64,000 bases of DNA from Lachnospiraceae bacterium (GCA_015058015.1 SVDM01000003.1:124001-188000), one strand, 5' to 3'. Counted from the stretch's first letter, positions 25,437 through 34,913 are shown. The notes: generated by a model from the sequence alone, not told the origin. Numbers and translations: made by a program.

Positions 25437-27230
25437 TTACACGTGCCGCCTGTCATTCTTTCCTTTGTAGTGGTCTTTCTTCGCCACGTACATCTTGGTC
25501 TCAGCCTCTCTTATAAAGTTTCTCATATCCAGGATATCGTCATTCTCTCTGGCGAAACCTACAGAGACACTGTACCCATAAGTGGCAACTGCCTTGTTAA
25601 AGCCATCTATATCGTTGTTAATCAGGTCTGTTGAGCGGTCAAACACGAAGATGACGAACTCATCACCACCGATTCGGTAAGTATCGTCCTCGCCCCAGAT
25701 CTTAGTGATGTACTTGGCAACACGTCTAAGCATCATATCACCGGCTTCGTGGCCTTCGGTGTTGTTCAGCTCATGAAGCCCGTTAACATCCAGATAGATA
25801 CAAGTAATAGTTTCAAATCTTCTGCCGGGATAAGCCTTGATACTTCGTTCAAAGCAGAAGCGATTCTTCAGGCCGGTAAGGATATCATAATCCCTTTGCT
25901 GAAGAGCTTTGTTAAGCTTCTTTTCCTGGCTTTTTTGATATCTGATGATACCGTCCACATCCTTAAAGGCCGCAATAATATCATAGCCGCCTCTTGGATT
26001 CTTGTTCTTCGCTGCAATGAACTGAATATACTTGGTCTTTTTCTCGGAATATCGTCTGATATAGTTGTAGGTGAAGACTCCACCGTCAGGAATACTTTTA
26101 ACTAATCCGTCGTATTTGAAGGTGTTAATCATATCCTCACTTTCATCCTCAACAACGTATCCTTTTACATAGCGCTCCATGCCCTCATCCCAGTCGATAC
26201 CGTCAAGAGATATATCTGTATTCATCCGGTCTACATGTTCGTCGTTGGATACATATAAGGACATCTTGTGGTCCGGAGTAATCATCCAGACGCAGAGATA
26301 CTCTCTGCATAAACCATCAAGCAGAGAATACTGAACAGCGAACTTTCTTCTTCTGTCCCTGTCTTCTCTGATTTCATCATCTTTAACACCAAAACCCATA
26401 ACACAGACATGAGAACCGTCTTCCGTATGAATCTTAACGACCTTCATCTCACAGTATTGATTCTCATTGTTAAGATAAATCTTGGTGAAATACTCCTTAT
26501 CTTCTAACTGTTTGATGATATATTCCGGCGAAAGAATAAGCTTCATCTTTATCTTCTCTCGCTCAAGAACAGCCCTATCCACATATAGGTCCGTTGCACT
26601 TCTGTAAGGCATCTTGTAGAACTTATCTCCAAACATACCTTCTATTCTGTTGCTTAAGTTATAGGGGGATACTTCTTCCTTATCCAGATTGACATAATAA
26701 ATCGAGGAATACTCTCTGCTTAAAGCATATATTCCCGACTGATACAGTCTTTCATTCTCATCTTGGGATTTTCTCTCCTGAATCTCTTCGTCAATGCTCC
26801 TGGTGATCATCAAAACCTGGCGAACTTCCGGTTCAGGATTAAGCTTGAATATTTCTAACCGGTTGTAACGACGAGAGTCTCCGTCTCCCCAGCGATACTG
26901 GACTTCGAATGATTTAGTGTCTGCAAGCCTGTTCTTGCAATATTCCTTATCAAAGACTGCAATAAGACCTTCTATGTCATCAGGATGAACATGCTTCTTT
27001 AGTACTTCAGGAAATTCCTTTATAAAATCCTTCACTTCCTCAAGCTTCTTTAAAGTCTCTTCAGCCATCTCAATGGTACCGATTCTGACTCCGGTAATGC
27101 CTGTTTCATAATCCTGATAACACAAGAATATATAGTTCTCAGAAAAGTGTTTAAGAATGCGTTCTCTTAACTCGTCATACTCCTCATGCGTAACGTGAGA
27201 TGAGAAAGCAAAATTGCCGATTCTCTCCAT
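25437..27230 (-). CDS. GGDEF diguanylate cyclase with PAS-like N-terminal region (paralogue 2)
   Basis: 597 residues from the ATG at 27230, which has a GGGGGG site upstream; the frame opens earlier and overlaps the preceding gene. No membrane helices. The N-terminal ~440 residues contain repeated PAS-like blocks with recurring phrases (ALSREYSSIYYVNLD, GLCREYLCVWMITPDHKMSL, VMGFGVKDDEIREDRDR). The GGDEF domain covers about 455-595 with CIYLDVNGLHELNNTEGHEA and active site YRIGGDEFVIF, hence likely active. It shares the whole architecture with the gene directly upstream, so the pair arose by tandem duplication. Confidence 0.9.
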   Translation of the reverse strand: MERIGNFAFSSHVTHEEYDELRERILKHFSENYIFLCYQDYETGITGVRIGTIEMAEETLKKLEEVKDFIKEFPEVLKKHVHPDDIEGLIAVFDKEYCKNRLADTKSFEVQYRWGDGDSRRYNRLEIFKLNPEPEVRQVLMITRSIDEEIQERKSQDENERLYQSGIYALSREYSSIYYVNLDKEEVSPYNLSNRIEGMFGDKFYKMPYRSATDLYVDRAVLEREKIKMKLILSPEYIIKQLEDKEYFTKIYLNNENQYCEMKVVKIHTEDGSHVCVMGFGVKDDEIREDRDRRRKFAVQYSLLDGLCREYLCVWMITPDHKMSLYVSNDEHVDRMNTDISLDGIDWDEGMERYVKGYVVEDESEDMINTFKYDGLVKSIPDGGVFTYNYIRRYSEKKTKYIQFIAAKNKNPRGGYDIIAAFKDVDGIIRYQKSQEKKLNKALQQRDYDILTGLKNRFCFERSIKAYPGRRFETITCIYLDVNGLHELNNTEGHEAGDMMLRRVAKYITKIWGEDDTYRIGGDEFVIFVFDRSTDLINNDIDGFNKAVATYGYSVSVGFARENDDILDMRNFIREAETKMYVAKKDHYKGKNDRRHV

Positions 27231-27273
27231 AAAATAGTGCCCCCCGCTGGTTATGGAAAAAATGTCAACGTGT

Positions 27274-29061
27274 CTATCTTCTACGACGGTCATTCTTGCC
27301 GGAGTAGTGGGAACGTTTCTCTGCGTACATCCGCTCCTCCGCCTTCTTAATAACCTCCGTCATATCAATTCCTGCCAAAGGCGCCGTACATTCTCCCATG
27401 GAAACCCGGTAGCCTTCCTCGGTAATTCTTGCCCTGAAAGCCTCCATTTCCTTAAGGAGATCTTCTTCTGCCACATCGAATAAGAAGGCTGTAAATTCAT
27501 CTCCTCCGATACGGTAGGTGTGGTCGATGCCCCATTTTTCCTGGATAAGGTAAGCCACAAACTTAAGCATTATGTCTCCGGCTTCATGACCCTTGGTATT
27601 GTTCAGTTCATGAAGTCCGTCAACGTCAACGTATATAACGCTGATACTGCCCGCCTCAAACTCAGGATATTCTTTGATTCGTCGTTCATAGCACAGCCTG
27701 TTGTTCATGGACGTAAGTCCGTCGGAATCACGCTCTTTTACAACGCTGTTATACTGCTCACGTTCACGAATCTGCTGCCTTATTGTAGCATCAACATCAC
27801 GAAAAGCCATAACAATATTGGTCTCTCCGTCAAGACCCTTTGCCTTGGCAAAACAGGTCTGGTGGTAGGTCTCCTCCCCTGTAGAATCCACTCGCTTGTA
27901 AGTGATGGGAAGGATTCCGTTCTCAGGGACATTCTTAATGAGGTTATAAAATGTAGCCTCCTCTAAGATTCTGTCCTGATCGTCTGCCGCCACATAACGC
28001 CTTACATATAAGGGAAGGCAGATGGAATAATCTTTTACTTCCATGCCTATACGAAGAGCCTCCATAATGGTGGACACTCCCGTAGTTCTGTATAGTTCCA
28101 TGGTACGATCGGGATGAATAAGGAAGACGGTATGATACTCCTTACTAAGACCTTCCATGAGCGACTGCTGGAACTCCCGCTGTCTTGCATCCTCAATCTT
28201 GGCCCTTATCTCTTCATCCTTAACGCCCAGTCCCATGATTACCATGTTGCTGTCTGATTCAGGATTGGGCTGCAGGTATGTAATCTCACAGTATTGCTCC
28301 TCTTTGTTAAGGAATTCCCTGGTATAAGCATTGTTCTCCCGCAAGCTCCATTTTACGTACTCTCTGGACAGCACTAAAAGCATATGCTCCTGCTGATCAG
28401 GATAAACCACATCCCTTATATAAGAGGCTATTGTCTCGTCATAATCTATTCCGTGCTCGTACTGGGCAAACAGGCCGCTTGAGGGGTCTATGTCAGCACA
28501 GACGGACATGTCGTTGCTCTCTAAATCCACAATATAAACATGAGGATACTCTCTGCTTAAAGAAAGAATAGCGGAAGCGTATTTCATGTTTATATTCTCT
28601 CTTATGATACGCTCTCTGTGTTCCTTACCGATCTCTTTCATGCCGATAATAACAGCACTTCTACTATCTCCGGCAGCCGCTACCACCAGCTGATTATAGA
28701 GATATCCCATCTCCCCGTAATTCCAGCGCACATTAAAAGTCTCAAAATTACTATTCTCCAGAACCTCTCTATAACCTTCCGGCGTAAAGATTCTTCCAAC
28801 GCTTTCCGCATCCTCAGGATGAATATACTTTAAAACCCTTGATAAAAACTGACCAAAATCCGAGAAATTCTTCTCTTCCCCGGCAGATAATCCCAAAGCT
28901 TCCCCATTGATTATCTTCACACTGCAGGAATCCTTCTCTCCGTCAAAATGGCACAGGAACATAAACTCTCTGCAGAATACCGAAAGGAAGTCAGTATTAA
29001 AACTATTCTCTTCATTAACATCCGCTCCTCCGAAGAAGACCAAATCATTAGCTTCCTTCAC
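27274..29061 (-). CDS. GGDEF diguanylate cyclase with PAS-like N-terminal region (paralogue 1)
   Basis: 595 residues from a GTG at 29061 with GGGGAGG six bases upstream; a longer frame to 29136 starts with TTG and has no binding site. Soluble. PAS-like blocks show the same phrases as its neighbour (ILSLSREYPHVYIVDLE, GLSKEYHTVFLIHPDRTMEL, VIMGLGVKDEEIRAK). GGDEF domain with VIYVDVDGLHELNNTKGHEA and YRIGGDEFTAF, complete active site. The next gene starts 44 bases after its stop codon and both end at the terminator near 25395. The two cyclases may answer different signals through diverged sensors. Confidence 0.9.
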   Translation of the reverse strand: MKEANDLVFFGGADVNEENSFNTDFLSVFCREFMFLCHFDGEKDSCSVKIINGEALGLSAGEEKNFSDFGQFLSRVLKYIHPEDAESVGRIFTPEGYREVLENSNFETFNVRWNYGEMGYLYNQLVVAAAGDSRSAVIIGMKEIGKEHRERIIRENINMKYASAILSLSREYPHVYIVDLESNDMSVCADIDPSSGLFAQYEHGIDYDETIASYIRDVVYPDQQEHMLLVLSREYVKWSLRENNAYTREFLNKEEQYCEITYLQPNPESDSNMVIMGLGVKDEEIRAKIEDARQREFQQSLMEGLSKEYHTVFLIHPDRTMELYRTTGVSTIMEALRIGMEVKDYSICLPLYVRRYVAADDQDRILEEATFYNLIKNVPENGILPITYKRVDSTGEETYHQTCFAKAKGLDGETNIVMAFRDVDATIRQQIREREQYNSVVKERDSDGLTSMNNRLCYERRIKEYPEFEAGSISVIYVDVDGLHELNNTKGHEAGDIMLKFVAYLIQEKWGIDHTYRIGGDEFTAFLFDVAEEDLLKEMEAFRARITEEGYRVSMGECTAPLAGIDMTEVIKKAEERMYAEKRSHYSGKNDRRRR

Positions 29062-29175
29062 CTTAAGCCTCCCCAAATTATTACCTATAATTTTACCATT
29101 TTTTCGGCAATAATTCCATAAGTTCTTTATTGCCAATACAACTTTTTCTGTTTTCTCTCAAAACAGCGCAATAAT

Positions 29176-29859
29176 CTAATCAAACAAGAAAGAGGCTACC
29201 CCCACGTCAAAGCGCTTAGCCTTATGTCCAAAGAGCTCTACGGGCTCTCCTTCGTATTTTCCTTCCAGGAGCTGCTGTGCCGCATCACGAAGCTTTGGCA
29301 TAATTGCCTTATCCACAGGACAAGTGCCGTGGGATGGACAGATTGTATCAAACCTGTCACTCATGCCCATAATCTTATCCATGCTCACAATGTAGGCATG
29401 CATCTCTCTTCTGGGGCCAAACATAAATATGCTTCCGTCCTGAATAGGGTCACCGGAAAAAAGAATCCTTGCCTTAACATCCAATATGGCAATACTTCCG
29501 GGAGTATGCCCGGGAAGAGAAATAATCTCTAAAGGTCTATCCCCCAACTCCATAACGTCTTTATCCTCAACAGGAAGGATCTTGCCCGTTCCTCTGTGGT
29601 CTTTATAATAATTGCCTGCCTCTGCAGGATTCATATAGAATTCGTCAAACTCCTTATTGCTGCCTGTATGATCCGGGTCAGCATGGGTATTAATAAGGCT
29701 TAAGGGCAGATCGGTAATCTCCCTTGCAATTTCCTTGGCATTCCTGGTTTTCATACCGGAATCGATAAGAAGAGCTCTTTCTTTCCCTACCAGAAGAAAA
29801 AACCTCACGTCACCTTCATCAAATATCCACGTGTTCTCATTAAATTTGATTTTCTCCAT
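29176..29859 (-). CDS. Metallo-beta-lactamase-fold hydrolase
   Basis: 227 residues, MBL fold. The metal motif is THADPDHTGS (H-x-D-x-D-H, a glyoxalase-II-like variant), followed by LPGHTPGSIAI (second His), LFSGDPIQDG (bridging Asp) and CPSHGTCPV (last His). The first motif is HADPDH rather than HxHxDH, so one His ligand is replaced by Asp, as seen in some non-lactamase members. Substrate unknown. AGGAGGG before the ATG. Separate from the GGDEF gene by 114 bases. Confidence 0.85.
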   Translation of the reverse strand: MEKIKFNENTWIFDEGDVRFFLLVGKERALLIDSGMKTRNAKEIAREITDLPLSLINTHADPDHTGSNKEFDEFYMNPAEAGNYYKDHRGTGKILPVEDKDVMELGDRPLEIISLPGHTPGSIAILDVKARILFSGDPIQDGSIFMFGPRREMHAYIVSMDKIMGMSDRFDTICPSHGTCPVDKAIMPKLRDAAQQLLEGKYEGEPVELFGHKAKRFDVGVASFLFD

Positions 29860-29968
29860 AATATACCCTCCTCTATTACATATTGTACAACAACCTCTGT
29901 TAATATGTTATAATCCTATATGTGTATTTTATTACATGTTATTTGCTTTATACAAGAAAGGAATTGTT

Positions 29969-30598
29969 ATGGATAAAGATTTGTTTGGACAGGAACAGGA
30001 AGAAGAGACCGCTGCGGACATAGTTGCCCAATATCTTACACGGATTTCCATAGATGCGGACTTCGTTAACAATATTATAACCGCTCTGCAGACAGAGGAT
30101 GAGATTGAAGATATGAAGTATTACTTAGAGGTTAATCCCTATCTGGTTCCGGCGGAAGTATACGATATATTAGAGACTGTAACAGGAGGACGTTTTAAGG
30201 CAGAATTCGCCCCCTTACGTCAGGCAAAACTGAATCTTCTTGCAGACCCTACTCCGGAGAATAAGGCTCTTTTCTTGTCGACTCTAAAAGACAGCAAGCT
30301 TATAACCCTGGCAAATGTGGATATGACAGACCCTGCTGCCATTCCCACCACCACAGACCCAATAGAACCGGTTATGCTAACAGACCCTGATTCGGGCAAT
30401 ATACTGATTCCGGTTTTTTCTTCAGAGCTTGAGGTCCCTGCTGAGCGCTCCCGGACATTTATGTTAAATGAGATGGACATAGACACATTAATCCGCTATA
30501 TGGAAGCTGTAGAAAAGGTCAGTGGCAAGGAAGCCGTTATGGTGCTTGATATGGAAAGTGCCGCAAGCTTAGAATTTAAACTATCGGATATGCAATAA
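29969..30598 (+). CDS. Acidic protein, possible SseB-like domain
   Basis: 209 residues, soluble and acidic. Start at ATG 29969, AAAGGAA upstream and a TATAAT at 29909-29914; the frame opens much earlier but antisense to the MBL gene. The first half (MDKDLFGQEQEEETAADIVA) is helical. The second half holds GNILIPVFSSELEVPA and a helix MDIDTLIRYM, which recall the N-terminal domain of SseB-type proteins, but the match is weak. I would call it hypothetical. A terminator follows. Confidence 0.55.
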   Translation: MDKDLFGQEQEEETAADIVAQYLTRISIDADFVNNIITALQTEDEIEDMKYYLEVNPYLVPAEVYDILETVTGGRFKAEFAPLRQAKLNLLADPTPENKALFLSTLKDSKLITLANVDMTDPAAIPTTTDPIEPVMLTDPDSGNILIPVFSSELEVPAERSRTFMLNEMDIDTLIRYMEAVEKVSGKEAVMVLDMESAASLEFKLSDMQ

Positions 30599-30602
30599 TA
30601 AT

Positions 30603-30625
30603 ACTCCCCATGAATCATGGGGAGT
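30603..30625. terminator. Terminator between convergent genes
   Basis: ACTCCCCATG, loop AAT, CATGGGGAGT: ten base pairs. It serves the plus-strand gene ending at 30598 and, read from the other side, the PurF-like gene ending at 30634. T-runs are short on both sides. Confidence 0.65.
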
Positions 30626-30633
30626 AAATCTTA

Positions 30634-32040
30634 CTATTCTTTGCCATTCCAGCAATAAGTGCAAAGCTTGCACGCATCAAGACCTGTGGCATCTATCATA
30701 TCATCTATACGGTTAAACTTCAGGGATGTGAAGTTTAATTCCTTACGAATCTCTTCAATCATGTTGGCATAACGCTTACTCTCGGGATCTGCATATTCCT
30801 CCAAGACCTCATCCGTTACTTTACCGCCTTCAAGCTTTTCTATTACCCTTCTTGTAATAAGCTCCATCTCCGAATTGGAACGGGAGAAGTTCAGATACTT
30901 GCATCCGTAGAGAAGGGGTGGACAGGCCGGTCTTATGTGAACTTCCTTAGCTCCGCTCTCGTAGAGATACTCAGTAGTCTCACGAAGCTGGGTTCCTCTT
31001 ACGATGGAATCGTCAATAAGAAGAATACTCTTATCCTTAATAAGGTCGGTAACAGCCAGCATCTTCATCTTGGCAATAAGATCTCTCTTGCTCTGAATGG
31101 TGGGCATAAAGGATCTGGGCCAAGTTGGTGTGTACTTGATGAAGGGTCTTGAGAAGGGAACTCCCGACTCATTGGCGTAACCTACTGCATGAGCCGTTCC
31201 GGAATCCGGTACTCCTGCTACAATATCCGGCTTCACATTATCTCTCTTGGCCATATTGGCACCGCAGTTATAACGCATCTGCTCAACGCTTAATCCTTCA
31301 TAGGAACTGGCGGGATAACCATAGTATACCCAAAGGAAGGTGCATATCTTCATATCCTTACCCGGGTCAACCAATGTGTGACATTTGCTGTCGGTAATAA
31401 CCACAACCTCACCGGGACCTAATTCCTTATAATCCGAGTAACCTAAGTTCTTGTATGCGTAGTTCTCGAAGGATACACAGAAAGCTTCCTTCTTGTGTCC
31501 CACAACCACCGGTGTCCTGCCCATACGGTCACGGGCTGCATATATTCCCGCATGGTTCAAAAGAAGCAAAGACATGGATCCTTCCACAACTTCCTGAACA
31601 AAGCGAATTCCTTCTATCAGATTGGCTTTGGTGTTGATAAGAGCTGCCACAAGCTCAGTTGCATTAATCTCTCCGGTGCTCATCTCCTGGAAATGAACGT
31701 TGCCGGAATCAAACAGTATATGGGTAAGCTCGTCCATATTGTTAATCTTGCCTACCGTTACAATGGCATATGTACCATGATGAGATCTAATTGTAAGGGG
31801 CTGGGGTTCGTAATCCGATATAATACCGATTCCGTACTTACCGGACATATCAGCCAAATCCTTATCAAACTTGGTTCTAAAGGGAGCATTCTCAATATTG
31901 TGAATGGCTCTTGCAAAACCATTCTCGCCATAGAGGGCCATACCACCCCTTCTGGTTCCCAGATGGGAATGATAATCTACTCCAAAATACAAATCAAAAA
32001 CACAGTCTTCCTTCGATGCAACACCAAAAAATCCACTCAT
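30634..32040 (-). CDS. Amidophosphoribosyltransferase homologue lacking the catalytic cysteine
   Basis: 468 residues, PurF-like: N-terminal class II glutamine amidotransferase fold (GTRRGGMALYGENGF, ISDYEPQPLTIRSHHGTYAI) and C-terminal phosphoribosyltransferase domain with PRPP loop LLIDDSIVRGTQLRE. Canonical PurF begins Met-Cys-Gly; here the protein starts MSGFFGVAS, so the N-terminal nucleophile is Ser. Start at ATG 32040 with AGAGAGG upstream, so the residue is not a wrong-start artefact. It may use ammonia, use Ser as nucleophile, or have another role. C-terminal LCTYCW cysteines could bind metal. No purine genes adjoin. Confidence 0.8.
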   Translation of the reverse strand: MSGFFGVASKEDCVFDLYFGVDYHSHLGTRRGGMALYGENGFARAIHNIENAPFRTKFDKDLADMSGKYGIGIISDYEPQPLTIRSHHGTYAIVTVGKINNMDELTHILFDSGNVHFQEMSTGEINATELVAALINTKANLIEGIRFVQEVVEGSMSLLLLNHAGIYAARDRMGRTPVVVGHKKEAFCVSFENYAYKNLGYSDYKELGPGEVVVITDSKCHTLVDPGKDMKICTFLWVYYGYPASSYEGLSVEQMRYNCGANMAKRDNVKPDIVAGVPDSGTAHAVGYANESGVPFSRPFIKYTPTWPRSFMPTIQSKRDLIAKMKMLAVTDLIKDKSILLIDDSIVRGTQLRETTEYLYESGAKEVHIRPACPPLLYGCKYLNFSRSNSEMELITRRVIEKLEGGKVTDEVLEEYADPESKRYANMIEEIRKELNFTSLKFNRIDDMIDATGLDACKLCTYCWNGKE

Positions 32041-32075
32041 GTCATATGTCCTCTCTTTGATCACAATATAATATT

Positions 32076-32102
32076 AAAGGTGCGACTTCTCATCGCACCT
32101 TT
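32076..32102 (-). terminator. Terminator after the 2-hydroxyacid dehydrogenase gene
   Basis: AAAGGTGCGA, seven-base loop, TCGCACCTTT: ten pairs, followed on the minus strand by TTTAATATTATATT. About 94 bases after the dehydrogenase stop codon. Confidence 0.65.
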
Positions 32103-32195
32103 ATTCTAGCATATTCATTTTAGGCTTCAAATATCGAAGAATAACAAAATTATCCTCCAAATCCATAAAGCTTTTTACAATTCTTACGAAAAACC

Positions 32196-33185
32196 CTATA
32201 ACTTGTTAACTATGTTGCCGGGTCTTTCTCCTCTTTCTATGCAGGCAATGTCATCCCAAAGCATACCAAATCCCCTGACAAAGGATGAATTAGTGATGCC
32301 TCCGATATGACAACTTACAATCATCTTATCCCGAACTTCTTCCGGAGCCTTTAAAAGCGGATTATCAAGTCCTACAGGCTCTCCTGCTATGGTATCAAGT
32401 CCTGCTCCCGCAATATGGCCGCTTTTAATTGCTTCAATGAGGGCCTCCGTATCCACCAGCTCACCTCTAGCGGTATTAATAAGCATGGCACCTTCCTTCA
32501 TCTTAGCGAAAAAGTCTGCGTTAATCGAACCTGCCGTCTCCGGTGTAACGGGAACATGTACGCTTAATATATCAGCCTTGGCAATAAGCTCATCAAGGGA
32601 TACATAATTTACTCCATAGAATTTTTCCACATCACCGCTGGCTCTAAAGCAATCATAGTAGATAACATTTGCGCCCATACAGGTGGCAAATTTGGCCACG
32701 TATTTGGCAATATCTCCAAAACCGTAGAGACCGATTGTGCAATCAGCCAACTCCCGTAAGTTACCCTTTAACATATAGTTTTCTTTAATCTGAATCTGCT
32801 TGCCCGCATACACACCGCTGTTGCAGCCTACTACATTACGGAGCAGACCTAACATAAGCATCAATGCCTGCTCAGCTACCGCCGAGGCATTCATTCCCTT
32901 ACAGTTACATACATATATGCCTTTTTCTTTGGCTGCCGCAGTATCAACGCCCTGGAATCCCACGCCGTCAGAATGAATCATCTTCAGACCGGGAATACCC
33001 TCAATTACTTTGGCGGATACCTTACCCATAGCATCCACTATAATTACCTGCGCGTCTTTACCTGCCGCAATAATATCATCATCGGATGAGCCTACGGGAA
33101 CATAAGTAATGTCATGTGCCTCGTAAACCTTAGGATCCGTCTTTTCCTGAAGTCGTCCTTCTTTTTCAATAGCAAGAATTTTCAT
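32196..33185 (-). CDS. D-isomer-specific 2-hydroxyacid dehydrogenase
   Basis: 329 residues. NAD-binding Rossmann domain with GLYGFGDIAKYVAKFATCMG, substrate-side IHSDGVGFQGVD, the conserved LINTARGELVDTEAL block (active-site Arg region), then a Glu (AGEPV) and the catalytic His in SCHIGGITNSS. Reduces a 2-oxoacid to a D-2-hydroxyacid, or the reverse, with NADH. Start at ATG 33185 with GGGAGG upstream. In Clostridioides and Clostridium sporogenes such enzymes (LdhA, FldH) feed the 2-hydroxyacyl-CoA dehydratase, whose genes lie divergently at 37.7-42.1 kb. That link is an inference from context. Confidence 0.9.
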   Translation of the reverse strand: MKILAIEKEGRLQEKTDPKVYEAHDITYVPVGSSDDDIIAAGKDAQVIIVDAMGKVSAKVIEGIPGLKMIHSDGVGFQGVDTAAAKEKGIYVCNCKGMNASAVAEQALMLMLGLLRNVVGCNSGVYAGKQIQIKENYMLKGNLRELADCTIGLYGFGDIAKYVAKFATCMGANVIYYDCFRASGDVEKFYGVNYVSLDELIAKADILSVHVPVTPETAGSINADFFAKMKEGAMLINTARGELVDTEALIEAIKSGHIAGAGLDTIAGEPVGLDNPLLKAPEEVRDKMIVSCHIGGITNSSFVRGFGMLWDDIACIERGERPGNIVNKL

Positions 33186-33221
33186 TAGTTTACCTCCCAC
33201 TGTACTGCCGGGGTACAAAAC

Positions 33222-33261
33222 AGCCTTCATAGCAAAATTTGGACTGAGTACTATGAAGGCT
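33222..33261 (-). terminator. Hairpin between FAD oxidoreductase and dehydrogenase genes
   Basis: AGCCTTCATAG (33222-33232) and CTATGAAGGCT (33251-33261), 11 perfect pairs with an 18-base loop, followed on the minus strand by GTTTTG. Likely a partial terminator or processing site within the block. Confidence 0.5.
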
Positions 33262-33320
33262 ATATTTGTATATTGTTATTTGGAGTGAAGCTTGCGTATG
33301 CAAACCACTTAACACCTAAA

Positions 33321-34841
33321 TTAGATATGATGGAACTTTCTATAATCGATGGGTTCTCCCGCATCGCGAAGCTCCTTAGCCTTCTTAGCGTTTGCTGTAT
33401 ACAGTCCGTGGTTCTTCTCTTCTACAAGAGCCTTATAGGAAGGATCCTTAGCCTCGAACTTAGCATTACGCGGAAGGGGAACATTCTGATCAACCAGAAT
33501 ATCCTGTACCTGCTTGATATCAACATCACGAGCAATTACACCATCTTTTGTTGCAACATAAGCCGCAACACCAGCTGCCTGACCTGTACCTACGCACTGT
33601 GGAATAAGGTCTAACCAGTCGATAGCTGTTCCATCTGCTGAGAGGTGTCTGCCGGGAACAATTAAGTTCTCAACTTCACCCTTCTTGGGAAGGAGTGCTC
33701 TGTAAGGAATCTCTACAGGTCCGCAGTCATTTAACTGACTGATTGTTGAATGCCATGCAATAACGTCATCATGCTCTATAGCAAAAGCGAAGTCATTGGG
33801 TGTCATGACATACTCACCGATAAGTCTCTTGGAAACTCTGGTTCCAAGCTGGGGTGCAATATCATAAAGAAATGCATTGCCAAATCCTGTTGGGCATGCT
33901 TCTTTCAAATATTCAAGTACTTCACGCATTGTATTTCTTGTGTTCATCTCAGTCTCTGTCTGATCCTTAACACAAGCACAATCGCGATTGGAATGCCAGT
34001 TGTTCATCCAGAATACAGTCGGGTCATTACTTGCGATGGGGATGGATCTGAATCCTGCCTTCTCTGCAAGTCCGGCACGAAGTGCCATGTACTCATCGGG
34101 ATGAAGTGCCTTCCATTCAGCATAAGCAGGGCCGTCGCATCCGCCGATTCTCCATACAAGCGCTGTTGTGTTAGCACGAGTAACCTCATCGGACATTGAG
34201 CTGTAGGATGCACCTGCTCTTGAGTAAATATCACCGTCTCCGGTGGCATCTATTACAATCTTTGCCGTAATAGCCTTACGACCTTCTTTGGATTCATAGA
34301 AAACGCCCTTTATGGTGTTGCCCTCCATAATGGGAGCAGTACCATAACAATGGCACATAACCTTGATGGAATCAGCATGCTCTAAAAGCATCTTGTCCAT
34401 CTCAATCTTTAACTGGTTGGGTTCGAAGTATACGGATCTGACTAAGCAGGCCTCCTTGCAGCCTTCATAGCCGCCACGGCTTGTACAGTCCATATGAGAC
34501 TTCCATCTGTATACAAGTACCGGATCTGTACTTCCAACCTCATCAAGACTCGGAGCAGCAACCGCTCCCGGAATCTTTTCAAGACGCTCAAACCACTCTT
34601 CCTGAATACCTCTTACGAAGGGCTTGTTATACCAGGAGAGGTTCGGAACCATTATTACATAACCGCCCGTAACATCTCCGCCCATGTAACCATAGCGTTC
34701 AAGAAGGATAATATTCTTGGCTCCTGCTCTTGCTGCAGCGATTGCAGCAGAATGTCCCGCAGCACCGCCACCTACGACAAGAATGTCGCAATCGGCTTCA
34801 ACGGGAATCTCTCTCGAATTTTCTAAAATAAAATCTGCCAT
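33321..34841 (-). CDS. FAD-dependent oxidoreductase (FAD_oxidored family)
   Basis: 506 residues. N-terminal FAD-binding Rossmann motif DILVVGGGAAGHSAAIAAAR followed by LLERYGYMGGDVTGGY. A second FAD segment reads VIDATGDGDIYSRAGA and the C-terminal contact reads IVPGRHLSADGTAIDW. This is the PF12831-type flavoprotein family, whose members reduce or oxidise varied substrates; the reaction cannot be named. Located between the hydroxyacid dehydrogenase and an anion carrier, it may reduce the unsaturated acid made by the dehydratase, taking the place of the acyl-CoA dehydrogenase/Etf set seen in other clusters (inference). RBS GGGAGG before the ATG. Confidence 0.85.
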   Translation of the reverse strand: MADFILENSREIPVEADCDILVVGGGAAGHSAAIAAARAGAKNIILLERYGYMGGDVTGGYVIMVPNLSWYNKPFVRGIQEEWFERLEKIPGAVAAPSLDEVGSTDPVLVYRWKSHMDCTSRGGYEGCKEACLVRSVYFEPNQLKIEMDKMLLEHADSIKVMCHCYGTAPIMEGNTIKGVFYESKEGRKAITAKIVIDATGDGDIYSRAGASYSSMSDEVTRANTTALVWRIGGCDGPAYAEWKALHPDEYMALRAGLAEKAGFRSIPIASNDPTVFWMNNWHSNRDCACVKDQTETEMNTRNTMREVLEYLKEACPTGFGNAFLYDIAPQLGTRVSKRLIGEYVMTPNDFAFAIEHDDVIAWHSTISQLNDCGPVEIPYRALLPKKGEVENLIVPGRHLSADGTAIDWLDLIPQCVGTGQAAGVAAYVATKDGVIARDVDIKQVQDILVDQNVPLPRNAKFEAKDPSYKALVEEKNHGLYTANAKKAKELRDAGEPIDYRKFHHI

Positions 34842-34865
34842 TATTTCCTCCCTGAGTTTTGCTCT

Positions 34866-34913
34866 AATACGCCAGCCGGCGTATTTATCCGAAGGACACT
34901 TACGTGCCCTCCG
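34866..34913 (-). other. Two consecutive hairpins between carrier and oxidoreductase genes
   Basis: AATACGCC/GGCGTATT with a four-base loop (34866-34885), and CGAAGGACAC/GTGCCCTCCG with loop TTAC (34890-34913, two G-T pairs on the minus strand). No T-run follows either, so they look like RNA-processing or stability elements in the operon. Confidence 0.5.

Noticed and set aside
25178..25456. 92-codon minus-strand frame in the gap after the tandem GGDEF genes
   Set aside because: No ribosome binding site, crosses a terminator, overlaps the end of the GGDEF gene and has no recognisable protein features.
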